Positions 34,692-48,739 of a stretch of 64,000 nt of DNA are shown piece by piece (positions within the stretch are counted from its first letter, which is position 1; every line of letters begins with the position of its first letter). Source of the DNA: Eutypa lata (Eukaryota > Ascomycota > Sordariomycetes > Xylariales > Diatrypaceae); assembly GCA_022661535.1 (NCBI GenBank), contig JAKULF010000004.1, forward strand, positions 1,922,001 to 1,986,000, in the 5' to 3' direction. Both the position numbers and the translations under genes were made by a program. Under the pieces are notes generated by a model that ran no database searches, was not told where the DNA came from, and was given only the letters and a program-made list of their open reading frames with translations.

Positions 34692-36754
34692 ATGGCGGCC
34701 ATTTCTCCAACGGAGGTGCGAGCCTCTGGCGACCGCGATGTCGAGAAAGACATTGCCAAGTCTGAACCTGTCACTGAAGTGCTTCCGGACTCGAAGACCG
34801 AGTCGGACAGCGACTCGATGCAGGAGGGTGTCAAGCGGGTCGAGGCTATCACCACCGTCTGGTCTAAGAAATCTCTATGGTCTACCTTTGCGCTGTACGT
34901 TATCCCCTTGCTAATACCAGGACGAGCAAGTACTAATACCGTAGGTAGCCTCTGGCTGGTCTGCTTCGTATCCGCGCTGCTAGCCTCCATCGACACCGCC
35001 CTGTCGCCCTACGTGACGTCCTCGTTCTCGAAGCACGGGCTCCTCGCGGTGATCAACATCGCGGCGCGCGTGATCGGCGGCGTGGTGACGCTCAGCATCG
35101 GCAAGATCATCGACATCCGGGGGCGGATGGAGGGGTTCGTCGGGGCGCTGCTCCTGATCGTGGTGGGGATGGTGATGAAGGCGACGGCGCACGACGTCGA
35201 GACGTACGCGGCGGCGCAGGTCTTCACGTGGGTCGGCAAGGTCGCGCTCGGCTTCATCATCGACGTCTTCGTCGCCGACATCACCACCCTCAAGAACCGC
35301 ATGCTGATCTTCGCCCTCAACTCCACCCCCAACCTCGCCACCACCTTCGCCGGCCCCGCCATCGCCCAGCTCTTCTACGAGCGCGTCAACTTCCGCTGGG
35401 CCTTCGGCGCCTTCACCATCATCCTGGTCGTCGTCTCGCTCCCCGTCATCGCCATCCTCTACGTCCACGAGAAGAAGGCTAAGGCCCTGGGCGTCCTCCG
35501 CCCGAAGTCCGGCCGCACCCCGCTGCAGTCCGCCGTGCACTATGTTGGCGAGTTTGACCGTAAGTCGCCGTCCGTAACCTGGAAGGAAACTTTTTTTTTT
35601 TTCGGAAAGAGGCAGAAGACAATCAGAAAAGCTAACTCTTTTTTTATTAATCTAGTCGTTGGGGCGATTCTCATCTCTGGAGGATTCACGCTCATCACTC
35701 TCCCGTTCAGCCTGGTGAGCTCGGCCTCGCACTCGTGGCAGAGCGCGAGCATCATCGTCATGATCGTGATGGGCGTGGTTGGCCTTGCGGCGTTCGTGGT
35801 ATGGGAGAAGTATTTCGCCCGCGTCAAGTTCTTCCCATTCCAGTTCCTGAAGGACAGGACCTTCTTGGGTGCTGTGATGACGCACTTCGTCGTGTTCATG
35901 ACAACCTTGTAAGTGTCTTGCCCCCCATTTTACCCACTGCCTGATACTCTAGTTTTTATTTGCAAGACGCTAATAAGAATAAATGTGATAGTATCTGGGA
36001 TGCCTATTACAGCTCCTACCTTCAGGTTGTTCACGGCCTGAGTATTAGCATTGCGAACTATGTGCTTAATGCCTATTCGCTGACTTCATACTTCACCGGT
36101 CCTTTCGTTGCCTTGTAAGCCAACCTACCAATAGTGTCCCTTTGACGAATATAAGTAGGATTACTAAAAACCCATACCACCTGCAGATACATTCGCTACA
36201 CGGGCCACGTCAAGTACCCAGCTCTAGTCGCAATTCCCATCTACCTACTCGGCACGGCCCTGATCATATACTTCCGAGTACCCGGCGCCCAAGTAGGTTA
36301 CCTAGCGATGTGCCAGGTGCTCGTCGGGTTCGGCGTCGGCATGATCGGGCAGATGGCGCAGCTCACGACAATGGCCTCCGTGCGGCACCAAGACGTAGCC
36401 GTGGCGCTGGCTATTTATGGCCTGTTCGGATCCGTGGGCTCGTCCGTGGGCTACGCCATCGCGGGCGGCCTGTGGACGAACATCCTGCCGGTGAAGCTGC
36501 ACGAGTTCCTCCCGGACGACGCTAAGAACCGCACTGCCGAGATCTACGGCGACATCACGATACAGATGGCGGACCCCATTGGGACTCCGATTCGTGACGC
36601 GGTTATTGCTGCCTACGGTGTCGTCATGCGCAGGATGGTCATCGTCGGCTCTGCCCTCATTCCCCTGACTGTGCTGTGCGTCATCGTCTGGCGCAATATC
36701 AATGTGAAGAACCTCGAGAGTGTCGAGAAGCGGAAGAGGGGCAACGTGTTTTAG
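34692..36754 (+). CDS. MFS siderophore-iron transporter (SIT/ARN family)
   Basis: Five exons: 34692-34894, 34949-35559, 35656-35908, 35992-36114 and 36187-36754, encoding 585 aa. Donors are GTACGT, GTAAGT, GTAAGT and GTAAGC; intron 1 has a TACTAATAC branch site. After a polar, acidic N-terminal tail (about 60 residues) come hydrophobic helices typical of the 14-TM siderophore/iron permeases: LLWLVCFVSALLASIDTALS-PYVTSSF, RVIGGVVTLSIGKIIDIRGR, EGFVGALLLIVVG. The YSSYLQVVHGLSIS segment and the late loop before the last helix (DDAKNRTAEIYGDI, PIRDAVIAAYG) also fit this family. The family imports ferric siderophores across plasma or vesicle membranes by proton symport; the substrate is not predictable. 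Paired SREA-type sites upstream suggest iron repression. Introns 1 and 2 are both multiples of three without stops (see findings). 34970-35560 is far richer in G+C than the rest. Confidence 0.93.
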
Positions 36755-37578
36755 AGCGGGATTGTTGTCCCGTGTCCATTAACTGGAAGGGCTAACGAAT
36801 CTATGTCTGGTATAGTCCGGTGTTGGTCTTCTCCTATTTCGGCCTCGAGCTTGAAATAGGTACGCTTGGCTAGCTGTTTAGCATAAAAGTAAAATGTATT
36901 TATTTAGCTTAGAATTTTTGTTCAATATACCCACCCAAGACCTTCTTTTCTCCAATCCCTTGATGTTTATCCTGTTATGCACGAGCAAACGTCTGGCACA
37001 GTGATATTGTGACAGATACTAAGAGAATATCGCGCTTTCGTGATGCATGGGTAGACGTGTTTGGTTGGATTATGATCGGGGGTTGGAGGTAGAGCCGAAT
37101 CAACCATCGTTGTCCCAAACGTCGGGGTTCGAAACTAGGGATGATGGCTACGGCGAGGGCATCTATTGATATGGTCTCATCAATATACAACGAAGCCTCC
37201 ATTCAAACCAAGAAGCATCTAGTCAAGAAGAGGGTTGCAAAACCTCTGAGTTCCTTCACGGCTTACCCAGAGAATATAATTTCTAAAGCTATCATACACC
37301 CAACCCAGAGTAGGTAGACGTGTAGGAATTATAACTGCTAACATGACTATTGGAAAGAAGCGAAATGTGTAGCAGACCCAAAAGGTTTAATACCGTACAG
37401 GCTCAATACTTGCTAGTCTAAGCTACGGACATGCTCCAAGGGTATATCCTACATAGCTGCTCCAATACAATGTCATACCTTAAGGCATACTACCTACTTT
37501 ACCGTATGCAAATCCAGGCAAGAAAAAACAGATAGGGTTTAGATTTAACCCCATTCCATGTAGTCCGAACTTTGCTCA
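36755..37578. other. Convergent 3' spacer between transporter and Gemin2-like genes
   Basis: AT-rich 824 bp holding both 3' UTRs. No coding frame supported. Confidence 0.55.
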
Positions 37579-39326
37579 TCAATCGTCACTTAATCTTGAG
37601 AACGGATTCCGAAATTCGAGTAGGTCTCTCTGTCCGTAGAACTCACCGGCGACGGTCAAGATCATGTTCAAGGTGGCTCGTAGATTGACCTGAGCTCTCG
37701 CCGCCTCCTCCTGCTCTTGGGTTAGAGCAGGCTCGGGCGATGACTCTTCGCCATCCTCTAGCTGGGCAAGGAGTCGGGCCTTAGCGCCCTCGATGTCAGC
37801 GTCATGTTCTTCTTCTTTCTGTGGGTTGTCGGATACTTCCCCATCATCCAGGTCTGATTCTAGCTGCATTTCCACGTCGGGAGTTTCTGCTGTCTCCTGT
37901 CCCTGTTCCTGTTCAGTGCGAGGGTGGGGAGAGGGAGAGCGCACAGGGCTTTGCTTTGTGTCTGCGTTGGCATCAGCAGATGGCGCGGTGGTTTGTTGGC
38001 TAACAGGGTTTGGGAGATGGCTCTCTTCAGAGGGTCTGATATTAGCACCAACAGATGTCGTATCTGCTTTGTCAGGGATACCATCCTGGTTATCAGTTGG
38101 TCCGTTCGTCTGCAGATTGATTGAGCCATCGGGCTCTTTGTCTTGAGAGGGAGGAGTAGGCTCCTCATGGACACCTTCATCAATTTCCACGTCGGCATCT
38201 TCCTGGCTCGCTCCACTACCACCGACACCATACTCATTATGCAACACTTCGCGCTCTGCCAAGTTGAGCATGCACAGAACAGCCCTCTTTCCGAGTTCTC
38301 GTATCCAGCCGATCTCTTGGTAGTCAAGCTCGCCTCTGTCGGGTAGGCGGGCTAGCAAAGCCCAAAGCCATCTACTGGTTCGTTCTCGCAGCTCATGACC
38401 CTCACGGAATGACTTCCCGTTAAGCATGACACGTACCAGACGAACGACACTATCCTTGTGCATAGCTGCGATCTGTGCTGGGAGCGGATCTGTGGCTTTT
38501 ATGAGGCCCGACCATCTCGCGTACGTCGATGAATTAGCACCGAGCTTGCCTACCTGTGTCGGGTTTGACGAAGGGAGAGAGCTAATAGCACTTTGCGGCG
38601 GGTCCGTTCGTAAGATGGTACGTAGAGAGAGGTACTGACGGGTTAGAGCAGCAAAATATGCGTCGCGGATTTCGTCGGAGCTGCTATTGTGAGGACGATC
38701 CTCACTCGATTGGAGACTGTCTTCCTCGTCATATTCTTGCCCGCCCTCTTCACTCTCCTCTTCCTCCTCATCATCTTCGTTGTAGTCGTCTGGCAATGCG
38801 GTATAGGCTCCGTCGTGATAGTAACCCCTGGAATCGCCTATGCCATTCTCGTAGATACTGCGATCAATCGTGCCTTCATCTTCGTCTTCGTGCTTGACGG
38901 TGTCTTCTACAGGCAATTGTGGGGGCGGCGCTGGTCCAGCTTTCTGCGCGACAAGAACATGGGGAATGCCAGAGGCTTGAACTCTATACTCACCATATCA
39001 TATCAGCATCATTCATTATATATGAAACAACTGGGCGATGATTTGTTTAGCTTGGAGTGCTTGGTGTGTTGAGATGATAATACTTGTTAGGGGAAAACTT
39101 ACCGTACTGATCTCAGATAGGCCAACGCGTCGGAATCATCTTCACAATCTAAGTCGCTATCCCAAGAAGGTACAGTTGTCGCGTTCTCCAAAGTGCCAAA
39201 AGCTCCCCTTTGCCCGTATGCCTGGTCTATGCTTGAACCGGATTTTCCCGGTCTGGAAGAAGTGTGCTCCCGACGTCGTTTGGTCGCATTTTCACCGTCG
39301 TCTTCTGGTGAGCGTTTCGATCCCAT
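37579..39326 (-). CDS. Gemin2/SIP1 (yeast Brr1) family snRNP-assembly protein
   Basis: Two exons, 39326-39103 and 38983-37579, with a 119-nt intron (GTAAGT donor, TATAG acceptor), giving 542 aa. The N-terminus is basic and polar with a likely nuclear localisation signal (KRRRE). The junction region reads DALAYLRSVR-VQASGIPHVLVAQK, followed by DRSIYENGIGDSRGYYHDGA, both typical of fungal Gemin2-like proteins. The helical Gemin2 core spans about residues 180-330 (AYFAALTRQYLSLRTILR, ARWSGLIKATDPLPAQIAAM, RTSRWLWALLARLPDRGELD, WIRELGKRAV). A long Glu/Pro/Ser/Gln-rich insert follows before the terminal conserved helix (LNMILTVAGEFYGQRDLLEF). Gemin2 holds the Sm ring intermediate during U snRNP assembly; yeast Brr1 acts in snRNP biogenesis. 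The disordered insert is unusually long relative to animal Gemin2 (about 280 aa in total). Confidence 0.88.
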
Positions 39327-42300
39327 AGCGAAGTTGTGAGATGTGACTGTACAAGTCTTGGTCGAGTATGGCGAGTTGGTGATGGTAAGGAGTGAAATGA
39401 CGTGAAATTAAATCCTAACTAGAGCTCTCTAACGTTAAAGCCCTTGTCTGCTGCCTTTATGTTGGTTAAATGCAAGTAGCTATTAGCGTCATGCTAATGC
39501 ACTCCACATTCAATTACCGGTTTAAACTACCTTTTTAGGGGTAACTACATAGCGCTTATGCTTAGCTAATAACCTGAGACATCTCCTATTTTCCAGTATC
39601 AAGAGAGCATCGTGGTTATTTTATTATCAGTCAATAGAATTGATATTGGCTTGGAACTTTCCAATTGAATTGCCATGAAGTTAAGCACATTAAGGTGATC
39701 TAACCTCATTGGGGACTGCCTTACACCATCTCTTATTTATAACTGCTTGTTGTTACCTAGTTGCTCGACCTCTAGACTCTAGTTAGTTGCCCATCCATCT
39801 ACTCTAAGATATGATGAAATTGATATTCACCTTGGTAGTTCTATGCAATGGAATATACCTAAAGGCCTGCTAGGGCTAGTGATATCTCCAGCCTATGAAC
39901 ATCAAACTAGACACCGATAAACAAACCTATGACAAACGGTGGTGTCACCCTTTATATTACTCGTGGATGGGGACGAGCTATATGAACAATAAGTATGGTG
40001 AGAGAAAGAAGAGCTCCGAGCTTCAGCTTTCCCCTTGAGATATAATGGAAGATAAGTATAGATATCCAAGGACAGTTCTGTATTGCCATGCCAGAATCAT
40101 TCAGCCCCTAAACAGGCCGTCTCCAGAAGCATTATATCAAACAACAGGGTATGGGGGGCTAAAGTTATGTATACAAGATAGTGATTTCTCTGTCTGTTTG
40201 AAAGTACCTTACACTTAGTCGAGATAAGTCTTGTCATCCGCATGAAGACTGTCCACTGGGATTCGTAGGATATCCAAGGGATCGTCATGCAAGTGCCAAT
40301 AGAGATCGAGCTCCTGATCCCGCAGCTTAACAGTATGCCACATACATCCGTCAGCCCTACTCGCCCTGGTACCGATAGACACGTGTATCATTCGTTCTAA
40401 TGCTCGTAGTTTTGGGCATGTTGGCAAGCTCTTGCCGACGTCGTGATACTTGGTCCATTGGTTCCGTACGACAACCTCCAATTTTGCATGTGTTCCAAGA
40501 ACAAAAATGGAGGTTGACCTAGACGAATGTGCCGTCCAACTCGATCATCGGGCTCAATCGAAAGCATTATTCGACATTATCGAGACTTGATTATTGCCTA
40601 TTTGCTACACCATATCTGGTCAGCACAGGTAATACGTATGCGCTTGAAGACCTTGTAATCCTTGTACTCCCATTCTGTACTGCTTCTACCATTGCTGCCT
40701 GACGAACGTAGGGGTCGTATATGTCCGGATAATCCTATTGGAAGGATGCTAAGTAGTCGTACTCTTCGGAAAGCTTTAGAGTCGAAGGATTCGTCACCAA
40801 CATGATGGGTCTGATCTAAGCCACAATGCGGTCGCAAACACCATATCACATCGGCACAATGCATATGCCATTGGCCCCTACTCTCCTGATGAGGTTAAAC
40901 CCTCTTCTAGGAAGCGGTGGTAGTCAGTCAGGCAAACGTTCTGCCTAGGTTATTATGAAAGGTTCTATTGGAACAAACGATATGAGTCCCAGGGATGCTC
41001 TAATCCTTGATCTTATAGCTGCTCGACGATTTGGATTGGTATCATCGAACTAAACATCGCGTCCTAAGATATGTGATGAAGCTTGGATAAGGCTGACGGA
41101 GTTCGAAGATGGTGTGGACGATGTGACTAGTGAGCGTTAGCAGTACCTATCTGACAATGCCCCTATTTTGTGGAGCTTGGCGGCATCATGGACTGATGAG
41201 AATCAACGCGGAATGAGCTCTGCATTTCTGAATTATATGCTGTTGATTGCACCGAAAATTTGCTAGCTACGGTAGTAAATGGACTGGATGTCAAATAACT
41301 AGCAGCAGATACTACGTAAATTCAATAAATTGTTTAGTGGGGGAGCAAAGAAGCACTGACGCTTCAGCGCTTTTGGTGTTAAGGAAATATTAACAGGCAT
41401 ATCCTGGACACATAGTTAGATTTTACAGAAGGACGGACATGTTTAGCTGGATGTTAAAAAACGAGCTTCCCCTCATGCTCCATTGTCTGCGTTCAAAGTT
41501 TCATACATACTTATTCTGCGATTGATTTCTTTTCGAGTCGCACTCACTTAGCTGTCTCAAAGTAACCGCAATGTTTTTCTGAATGCATATCTACATAGCC
41601 ACATTCCACGTATACCCAATACCGAACATACGAATACATGACCCTGTCGTATATCCGAGGCATCCAGCCCTCCAACCTCTCGAACAGCTACGATGAGCCG
41701 CCACAAGTGCAATCCCACTTCTTGAATTACGTCAGGAATATAGGCTGCTGCGTAGCTCGGCAAGTCTGGATCGTGATCAGCCGTCTAACGCCGAAAACTC
41801 TACCCACGGCGAACTTATGTCGAGCTTCGCCTTTCATGTTCTGATTTGACAATATCTATCCCTCGATCTCCAGTTAGATGACGCGTGTCTCCGTGTCGCT
41901 GTGTCGCCTGCTACTCGAACACGAGCACACCATATTGCTACCATCGTGCTACCCAAGAGACGAAAGAGTCGCATATCCGGAATTGTCGGGGGTACGGACC
42001 TCTACGTCTTCTAATACCGGCAGAGAGGATACCTCTAAACCCACCTGAACATAGCGTAGTTGCCTTCCTACATACCAGCCAGCCAGCCTGCATCCTTAAG
42101 ACGAGACTGTCTACACCGCTGCCGCCAAGTGGGTCTTCAATGACAGACGGAGTCTTCCATGTAGGATATATCCTGTAGAATCTGTTTGGAGCTGATGCCT
42201 AGCTTAAGCCCCGTTGGTTGATTTGGTACTTACCCCCATATTCTTTTATCTCCCTGGACACCTCGCTGGCCATACGCGGCATGTCTATGCAACAGTATCG

Positions 42301-45300
42301 TCATCATTCCAGCTCTCCGTGGAATCTGCCTTGCAGGGAGACAGGCGGATGAAACACTAACAAGTGGTAGGACAATCTAGCGAGAAATATCATGCGTTGC
42401 GACCCGACTAGTCTTGGAGCATGAAAACCTTCGTCCATCGTCGCACACGAGACCCTGCCATCTATCAGCCTTTCATATCATCTTGTTTACAGTTGATGAG
42501 TAGGCTATCCGATTTGGGAATACCTCGACGTCGATGCGGATAAATGCGAGATAGATACCGTAGGTGTCAGGGCACTTAAATCATCAAGGTCTGACTACAC
42601 GAAGATGGTGTAACATGAACAATATTGCTCCAGTAAGAAAGACACCTTTGAAGTTATCGTAGTATGGAAGTGGTCGTGTCTCTGCGTGTGGTCCCTCATC
42701 CGAGAGAATGGACACTGCTTTCGGTGAGTCCCCCCCAATTGGCTTGGCTCATGGTGAGCCCAATCCGATCGGAACATGACTAGACCTCTTTCTCGCTGGA
42801 TTCATGCACCTCCCGGTTTTCAATCTATGTATTAAAGTGAGTGCAACTATACGGAGCGGGGAATCAACGTATATATAGAGAGAGCAAGGCACCAAAACGC
42901 CCTGGCCGTTCATATGTACTTGTATTGGAATATGTATGGAGAGAGATTAGCCGCCCTAACCATGTACCTCGAAACAAGCGGGAATCTGCATATGAAATTA
43001 AAGATTTAAGAAGCACCGCAGTTTAATGATTGTTTCTTATAGGTTGTGACATGTCAAGATGTGATGATAAACATGATGTTATAGGCTATTTTTAACTGCA
43101 CTCGCAGGCTCGTATCACACGAATCGGATACGGCCCATCGCATTAACAACTGCAGCCGTGTTGGCCCCTGAGCAGCCACAAAATGATAGCTTATTTGAAT
43201 TCACATCTTTACCAAACATGATATGTTACAAGTTATGACCCAACATTGGAAATTTGCCCATTGAAATTATTAACACATGAGCAGCTTATTATCTGTTATT
43301 ATGTGAAGGGATACATACAAACCAATAATTGGCAATTCACTTAAGTTATTTGCCAGAAAAATATGTATCTATCGGTAAGCCTTCACACTAGTATATGTTT
43401 GTTCTACTAGTCAAATCGCTGTTGGAAATTGGCACCTGATGAAGGCCTAAACGAGTATACAACCATAAATATAAGGCCTTAATACACACCCTTCGCCCGA
43501 GCTGATGAGGCGCTCGTTGCGAGGAGACGACCGGGCGTATACAGTGCCGATGCCATCAAGAACGTAGTAGCAATACTATTTAGCAGCAGACCAGTTAAAA
43601 GCATCTAATGTAAGGCGACCCAATCCGTTGGGAGGGGGATCATGCCTTATTATAAAACCTAATCATGTTGTCTAGATGATGGGCAGGCATACATTATCTA
43701 ACATGTAGACTACCTAGGTAGCACGCCAATGTCGGACAAGGGTATAGCTTGCTCTCCTATCGACTTTTCATGCAAGCCAAGTGATGTACGTAGGCAAGAA
43801 GTTACTTTATCCGCAGATCGTAGGGTGTTTCTTGATCGTCTCACTGATGCCTAATTTGCCTATATCATCTATAACAGGGCTAGAGATCACCACATGGCAG
43901 TCTAAGCCCTATCGGTAAAGCAGGATCAGGCGACCATAGGCTATGGTATACCTATGGCTAAGGCTGATGCCCCAGGATTCGTCGGAATAGTTGCATTATT
44001 GGCTGTATATGGAACACAATCCTCGACACAACTGTTGTATCATCCATAGTTCAAGCAACTACGCGCTTTGCAGGCTCTATAACATGATAACTGGCTTCTC
44101 TGACCGAAAAAGGGTCCGTCTAACACGGCAGAGGATCACGCAGTAAGAAGGAAGGCCACTAGAGAGTAGGCTCTGGTTGTTGTTGTTGTTGTTAATCAGT
44201 CGACGACGCGAGGTTGGGTTGGGGCCGTATGCCAGCCTACTTCCTTGGTCTACGCGTCATGGAAGACCAACCACTCTAGAGAGGCGAGCAAAGGCTCTCC
44301 AAAGTGAAAGAATGAAGATCATTCAATAAATTCTACCCGGCGGCCTATCAGGTCTTAGGCATTTATATTGTTCTAGGGCGTTTAGATAAGAAGCTTGGGC
44401 TTCTAGAGCTGCAGTTAAGATGTGAGAGATCAATCCCAAACCTTACACCGACGCGCTTGTTTACTAATTAACTAAGCTGCCGCACGTGGGATTGACTGGC
44501 TACAAAACGCCATGTGATGTGAAAAGCATGGACTTAGGAGTGCTTAAGCATGGAAAGCTCTTACATCGCTCGCTGCCTCGAAAAAGCATCTTAGCCCCCT
44601 AGGGTGCAGGCTTCCCGAGTGACCCTTCTAGCCAGTCGCAACAGATAAGGCGGAAACTATACGAAGGACATGTGGGGAATACCCAGTATGTGTGTATCTA
44701 TCTCGAGCCACACCTAGCTTGTTCCGTGGATGATAGCTACCGTGTTAGATTATGAAAAACATCCATGTTCAAGTATTCTCTAGCTCAAATGCATGGTCTT
44801 CGATGTACTATTGGTGTACTCAAGTTCACCTCTTCTAACTAGATAAGATGATCAAACAGGCTTTTTGATAGCACGTGACGGGTGTTCAATTCGCCTTGAT
44901 ATACAGGACGTAAAGGGGCTGAAGGCGCAATACAACAACGCCCTATCAGTACCCCTATCAGACGAGGCTAGCTGACTAGCAACTTGGATGGCAATGATGG
45001 TTGATAAGCCAGGACGACTAAATAGTTTACATAATACTCTGATGCTTAAGGCGACCTACTACATAATGTAAATGTAAAAAAGGGCGTCTCCATTATGAGA
45101 GTGCTACTCTTCATCTACTTGAAATGGCACACTAGAATACATAGCCTGAAGAGTCGCCCCTATTCAAGACTAACCGAGGCTACACAATGATACTCTAACT
45201 CACCGACTATTATCTTCACATGCATCCTGGCTGCTTCGATAGCAAGACATCGTATGCGTTACCATACTTCAGCTTCATACTTGCTTGCTCCCCTGCTTTG

Positions 45301-48300
45301 CCCCTTTCTTCTATATAGCCCTGGTGGTTGCCTTCATATGAGAAAGGGTCTCCATTGGAGAGGAATAGCTATCGTGAAGACTTCTTATGACTCACAACTT
45401 CACCTTGACATGGGGTGGTTTATATGAGTCCTTGACTCGCATTCGAAGAAACCCCTGTCCACCATGTGTCCATAGCGATTGCAATGAGGCCAACTAGGCC
45501 ACACCTCGACTCCTGCCTCTGCCAAGAGCATAGATCCTAAAACATGTTTGGCTGAGCATTGTCATCTCCCATCCAGGCAAAAAATGGCAGTGAATTGTGG
45601 GACATCATTCTCGCCTCTCGCCATACTCATATCCTAGGTAGTGGTTGCCTTGGAGGCCATCAACAGTCACTGACATGTACGAACGGCCTCTTTGCGGACC
45701 GCACTGTAGGTGCTGAATAACGGCCGAGAAGGCCTGCTGGGCCTTAGACAGCTGAAGACACTTGCGCTTACCTCACCTCATTCGTACGCCTTCCACAATG
45801 AACACCGAGTAGAAAGTCGGTGTGTGAAAGTTCGCCCTTCTGATAGGTATTCTTATACGCATCATCTCCCCACTATCATGCGGATTCATAGACGGCGAGG
45901 TAACGTCCGACTCACGAAATGAGAATTTTTCGCATCATGCTTTCGACGCGAGGTGTGTGGCTTTCTTTGTGGCAAGCGGATCGACCTGTCCGGGCTAATG
46001 TATCTCATGATCTAGCCAATATAAGGGTCATATTGGATTCCGGACAAGCTGAGATAACCCGATGGTTGGCCCGAGGCCTGCCGATCGTATCATTAGGCGC
46101 GTAGAGAGATGACGCCTTGATATTCTGGATATGTATATACATACCGCAGAGTTGAAGTGTCTCCATCGGAATGCTCTTTCAAACAAACTTTCCAAGTTCA
46201 TCTAGGAAACAGTGACTCCCATGTTGCCACTATCTGATTCAACAAAAGGACTTGCCACATTGCGTGCGATGCAAAGCAAGTTAATAAGAAAAAGAAACCA
46301 AGAAAAATCAAGAATGGTGAAAATTCCAGCATGGATGACGGCGAACATGCCATACGAATATGATATGCGCCACTCTCCTTAAGCTCGAAATAGATTTTTT
46401 CCCGAAATTTTCAGGGGTAAGCGCCACAAACCAATAATATGAGGGAGAATTCGACTTGCACTGCCTAGTAAAACCGGCATCTCCAATTGGAAGGTTTGCG
46501 ATAGGAAAAAAAATAGCCCGTATAGCCGGCGGACCTTAGGTAAGTAGGTATTGTACCTAACTGGGCCGCTGATTGCCGGAAGCGCGCTCCCCTTCTACTA
46601 AAAACCTGCTCGGCCCATTTGCGCCTATTTGCGAAAGTTGTTGATTCCTCAAATTGTCCCTCCAATTTCTTGCTGGCACAAATATTTCCAGTGCCTATAT
46701 TTGCCTGGAACGATATATCAAAGCGCCTCAGCAGCCCTTTGCAAGTTGGGCAGGGAAAGCCATGCTAATCGTCGCCTCTTCTCCGGCGATGAAAACTGAA
46801 CAGAACACGGCAACCTCGGGGCATTCGATATCATATGACATCGTGCGATTTTCCGGGTTCATAGACGACACGCGCGCATCACTACAATAAGCCATGTCGT
46901 GAGCCCACGTAATGCCGCCGATGCAAAGTCGACCGTGTTAGCAAGATGACTGTCCAACATGAGGTCCTAGAAATTGCCTGCCGTTGGACGGACCCGGTGT
47001 GTATGAAATCCGAGTAGATCCGGGACAAGAACCCGAACTCGACATGCACTCAACATTTGATGTGACAAGTTGCAGTGAACAAGTATATAGGTGTGGGAGC
47101 ATGTGGAAATAGTAAATGCCCAAGAGCATTCGGCAGTTTGTATAAAGAGCAATATCTGCAGCTCCTACATATGTTCTCATATTACTCTCGTGGTTCCCAT
47201 TGGATACCCGGGTAACGTACCCGATGTATGGTGCCCAGATGATCAAAGTGCAATTCTATATAAAGCTTACGTTCTAGTCCTTAGATTGATAACACGGGGT
47301 TTACGAGTATGCGATCTAAGTTACAAAGGAACAATAAGTAAATTCAGACCTTTAGCGCCCGGGGGTGCCAACTACTAGGCATTTGTTTCCTGTTCGTCCT
47401 TTTACTTCTAACTCTAGGTGAGTGACTAGGGGCCTTGTGGTGTTTTGTTTGTTTCATGGTCATCATCCTTAACCAACCGTCATCATATATATATTTATAA
47501 ACGAGCTGCCTCTTGATTTCGGTGAAGGAGTATCATCCTTTGCATCCTCGAAGGAGTCCTGCTGTAATATGTTTTTATTCACGCTACAAAGGGCCTCGCA
47601 TGAATGTAATGGAACGACGCCCGACCACTGATTGTTACATCCTACTCATTCTACGACAAATAAGGCTGCACTATTGTTCTCTATTTCGACGGCCATCAAA
47701 GCCTCGCGGACCAAAATCGACAAGTCAGGAGTATGCGGGGAGCTCGATAATGAAAAGGCTGTGACGGCTTGGGTGTCGGTAGAGCTTCGTTCAGCACCCT
47801 ATATTTCGCTGGACATGGTTTCAAAGGCTTTCGTCGCTCGCAATCACACAATAGCAAGAGATTCGTGTGAGGCTGTCAATATTTGAATTCCTAGCTTGCA
47901 ATGGTATTTGGCGTTGATGGAAAGAAAACGTTAAGAGTAGCGGAGGAAAGGGGGTCGGGACAGCATCGTGAAGAAAGTTGGAAATCTAATTGCGGAAGGA
48001 CTCAACCAAATGGTTCGCATCCATCAAATTGAGGCTCTGCTTGCTGATTTAAGGCAACCACTAACTACTCTTGCATTTGAGGGGTGCACTCTAAAGATTA
48101 GGCCCCGTAGGTACCTACTATAGTATAAGTAGTGGCACAGTATACATACTATGTACGTAGCGTTACAAACTTACCTGAATTACTTAGACAGGTTCAAGCC
48201 TTGTGGCCGGTCGCGAACCGCATACCTAATTTGTAGTAGAAATAGCCGTTCCATCTTCTAACATTCTTGTCTTTTCTTTATCCAAGTCTTCAACCTGTTT

Positions 48301-48739
48301 ATAATCCAAGAATCATGACAAACTTATCTATTCTGAGGCCTACGTACCCATAGGGAATCACCAATGTTTCGTGTAGTGGGTACCTTTTCCTTTTCCATAC
48401 CCCCCCCATTCGTCTAGCCTCCTAGTCACTATCCATACCTAAGTACATACCTACATGCCTACTGAGCTTAGGATGACTCGATGTCAAATTCCTAAGCTAA
48501 CTTGGTTGATGTTACACTTCCAATTTTGTCCATACTTGATTCACAATACCTAGATCAATCACTGCCTGTGTATGTTTGCTTCGTACTAACTGAGAAACCC
48601 AGATTAGGCTATCTCGAATCGAAAAAACTTATAAAACACATGGTCTCTCCATATGTGTTCCGCACATCCTTGTCGGGGGCTATCCAATAATACTTTAGAT
48701 TATTTCCACATCTCCTAGCCGCGGTTCCCCTCCGACGTC
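39327..48739. other. Gene desert (9.4 kb)
   Basis: Starts with the Gemin2-like promoter and ends with the promoter of the Est1-type gene. In between, no frame on either strand shows splice support, codon bias or a recognisable motif. Composition is mid- to low-GC with many stops. A (GTT)6 microsatellite lies at 44176-44193, and TAGGTAG motifs recur (43711-43722, 46530-46556, 48106-48120). It is probably degraded repeat-derived DNA, but no element ends or coding remnants are visible to me. Confidence 0.5.
44176..44193 (+). repeat. (GTT)6 microsatellite
   Basis: Six perfect GTT units in the gene desert. Confidence 0.9.
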
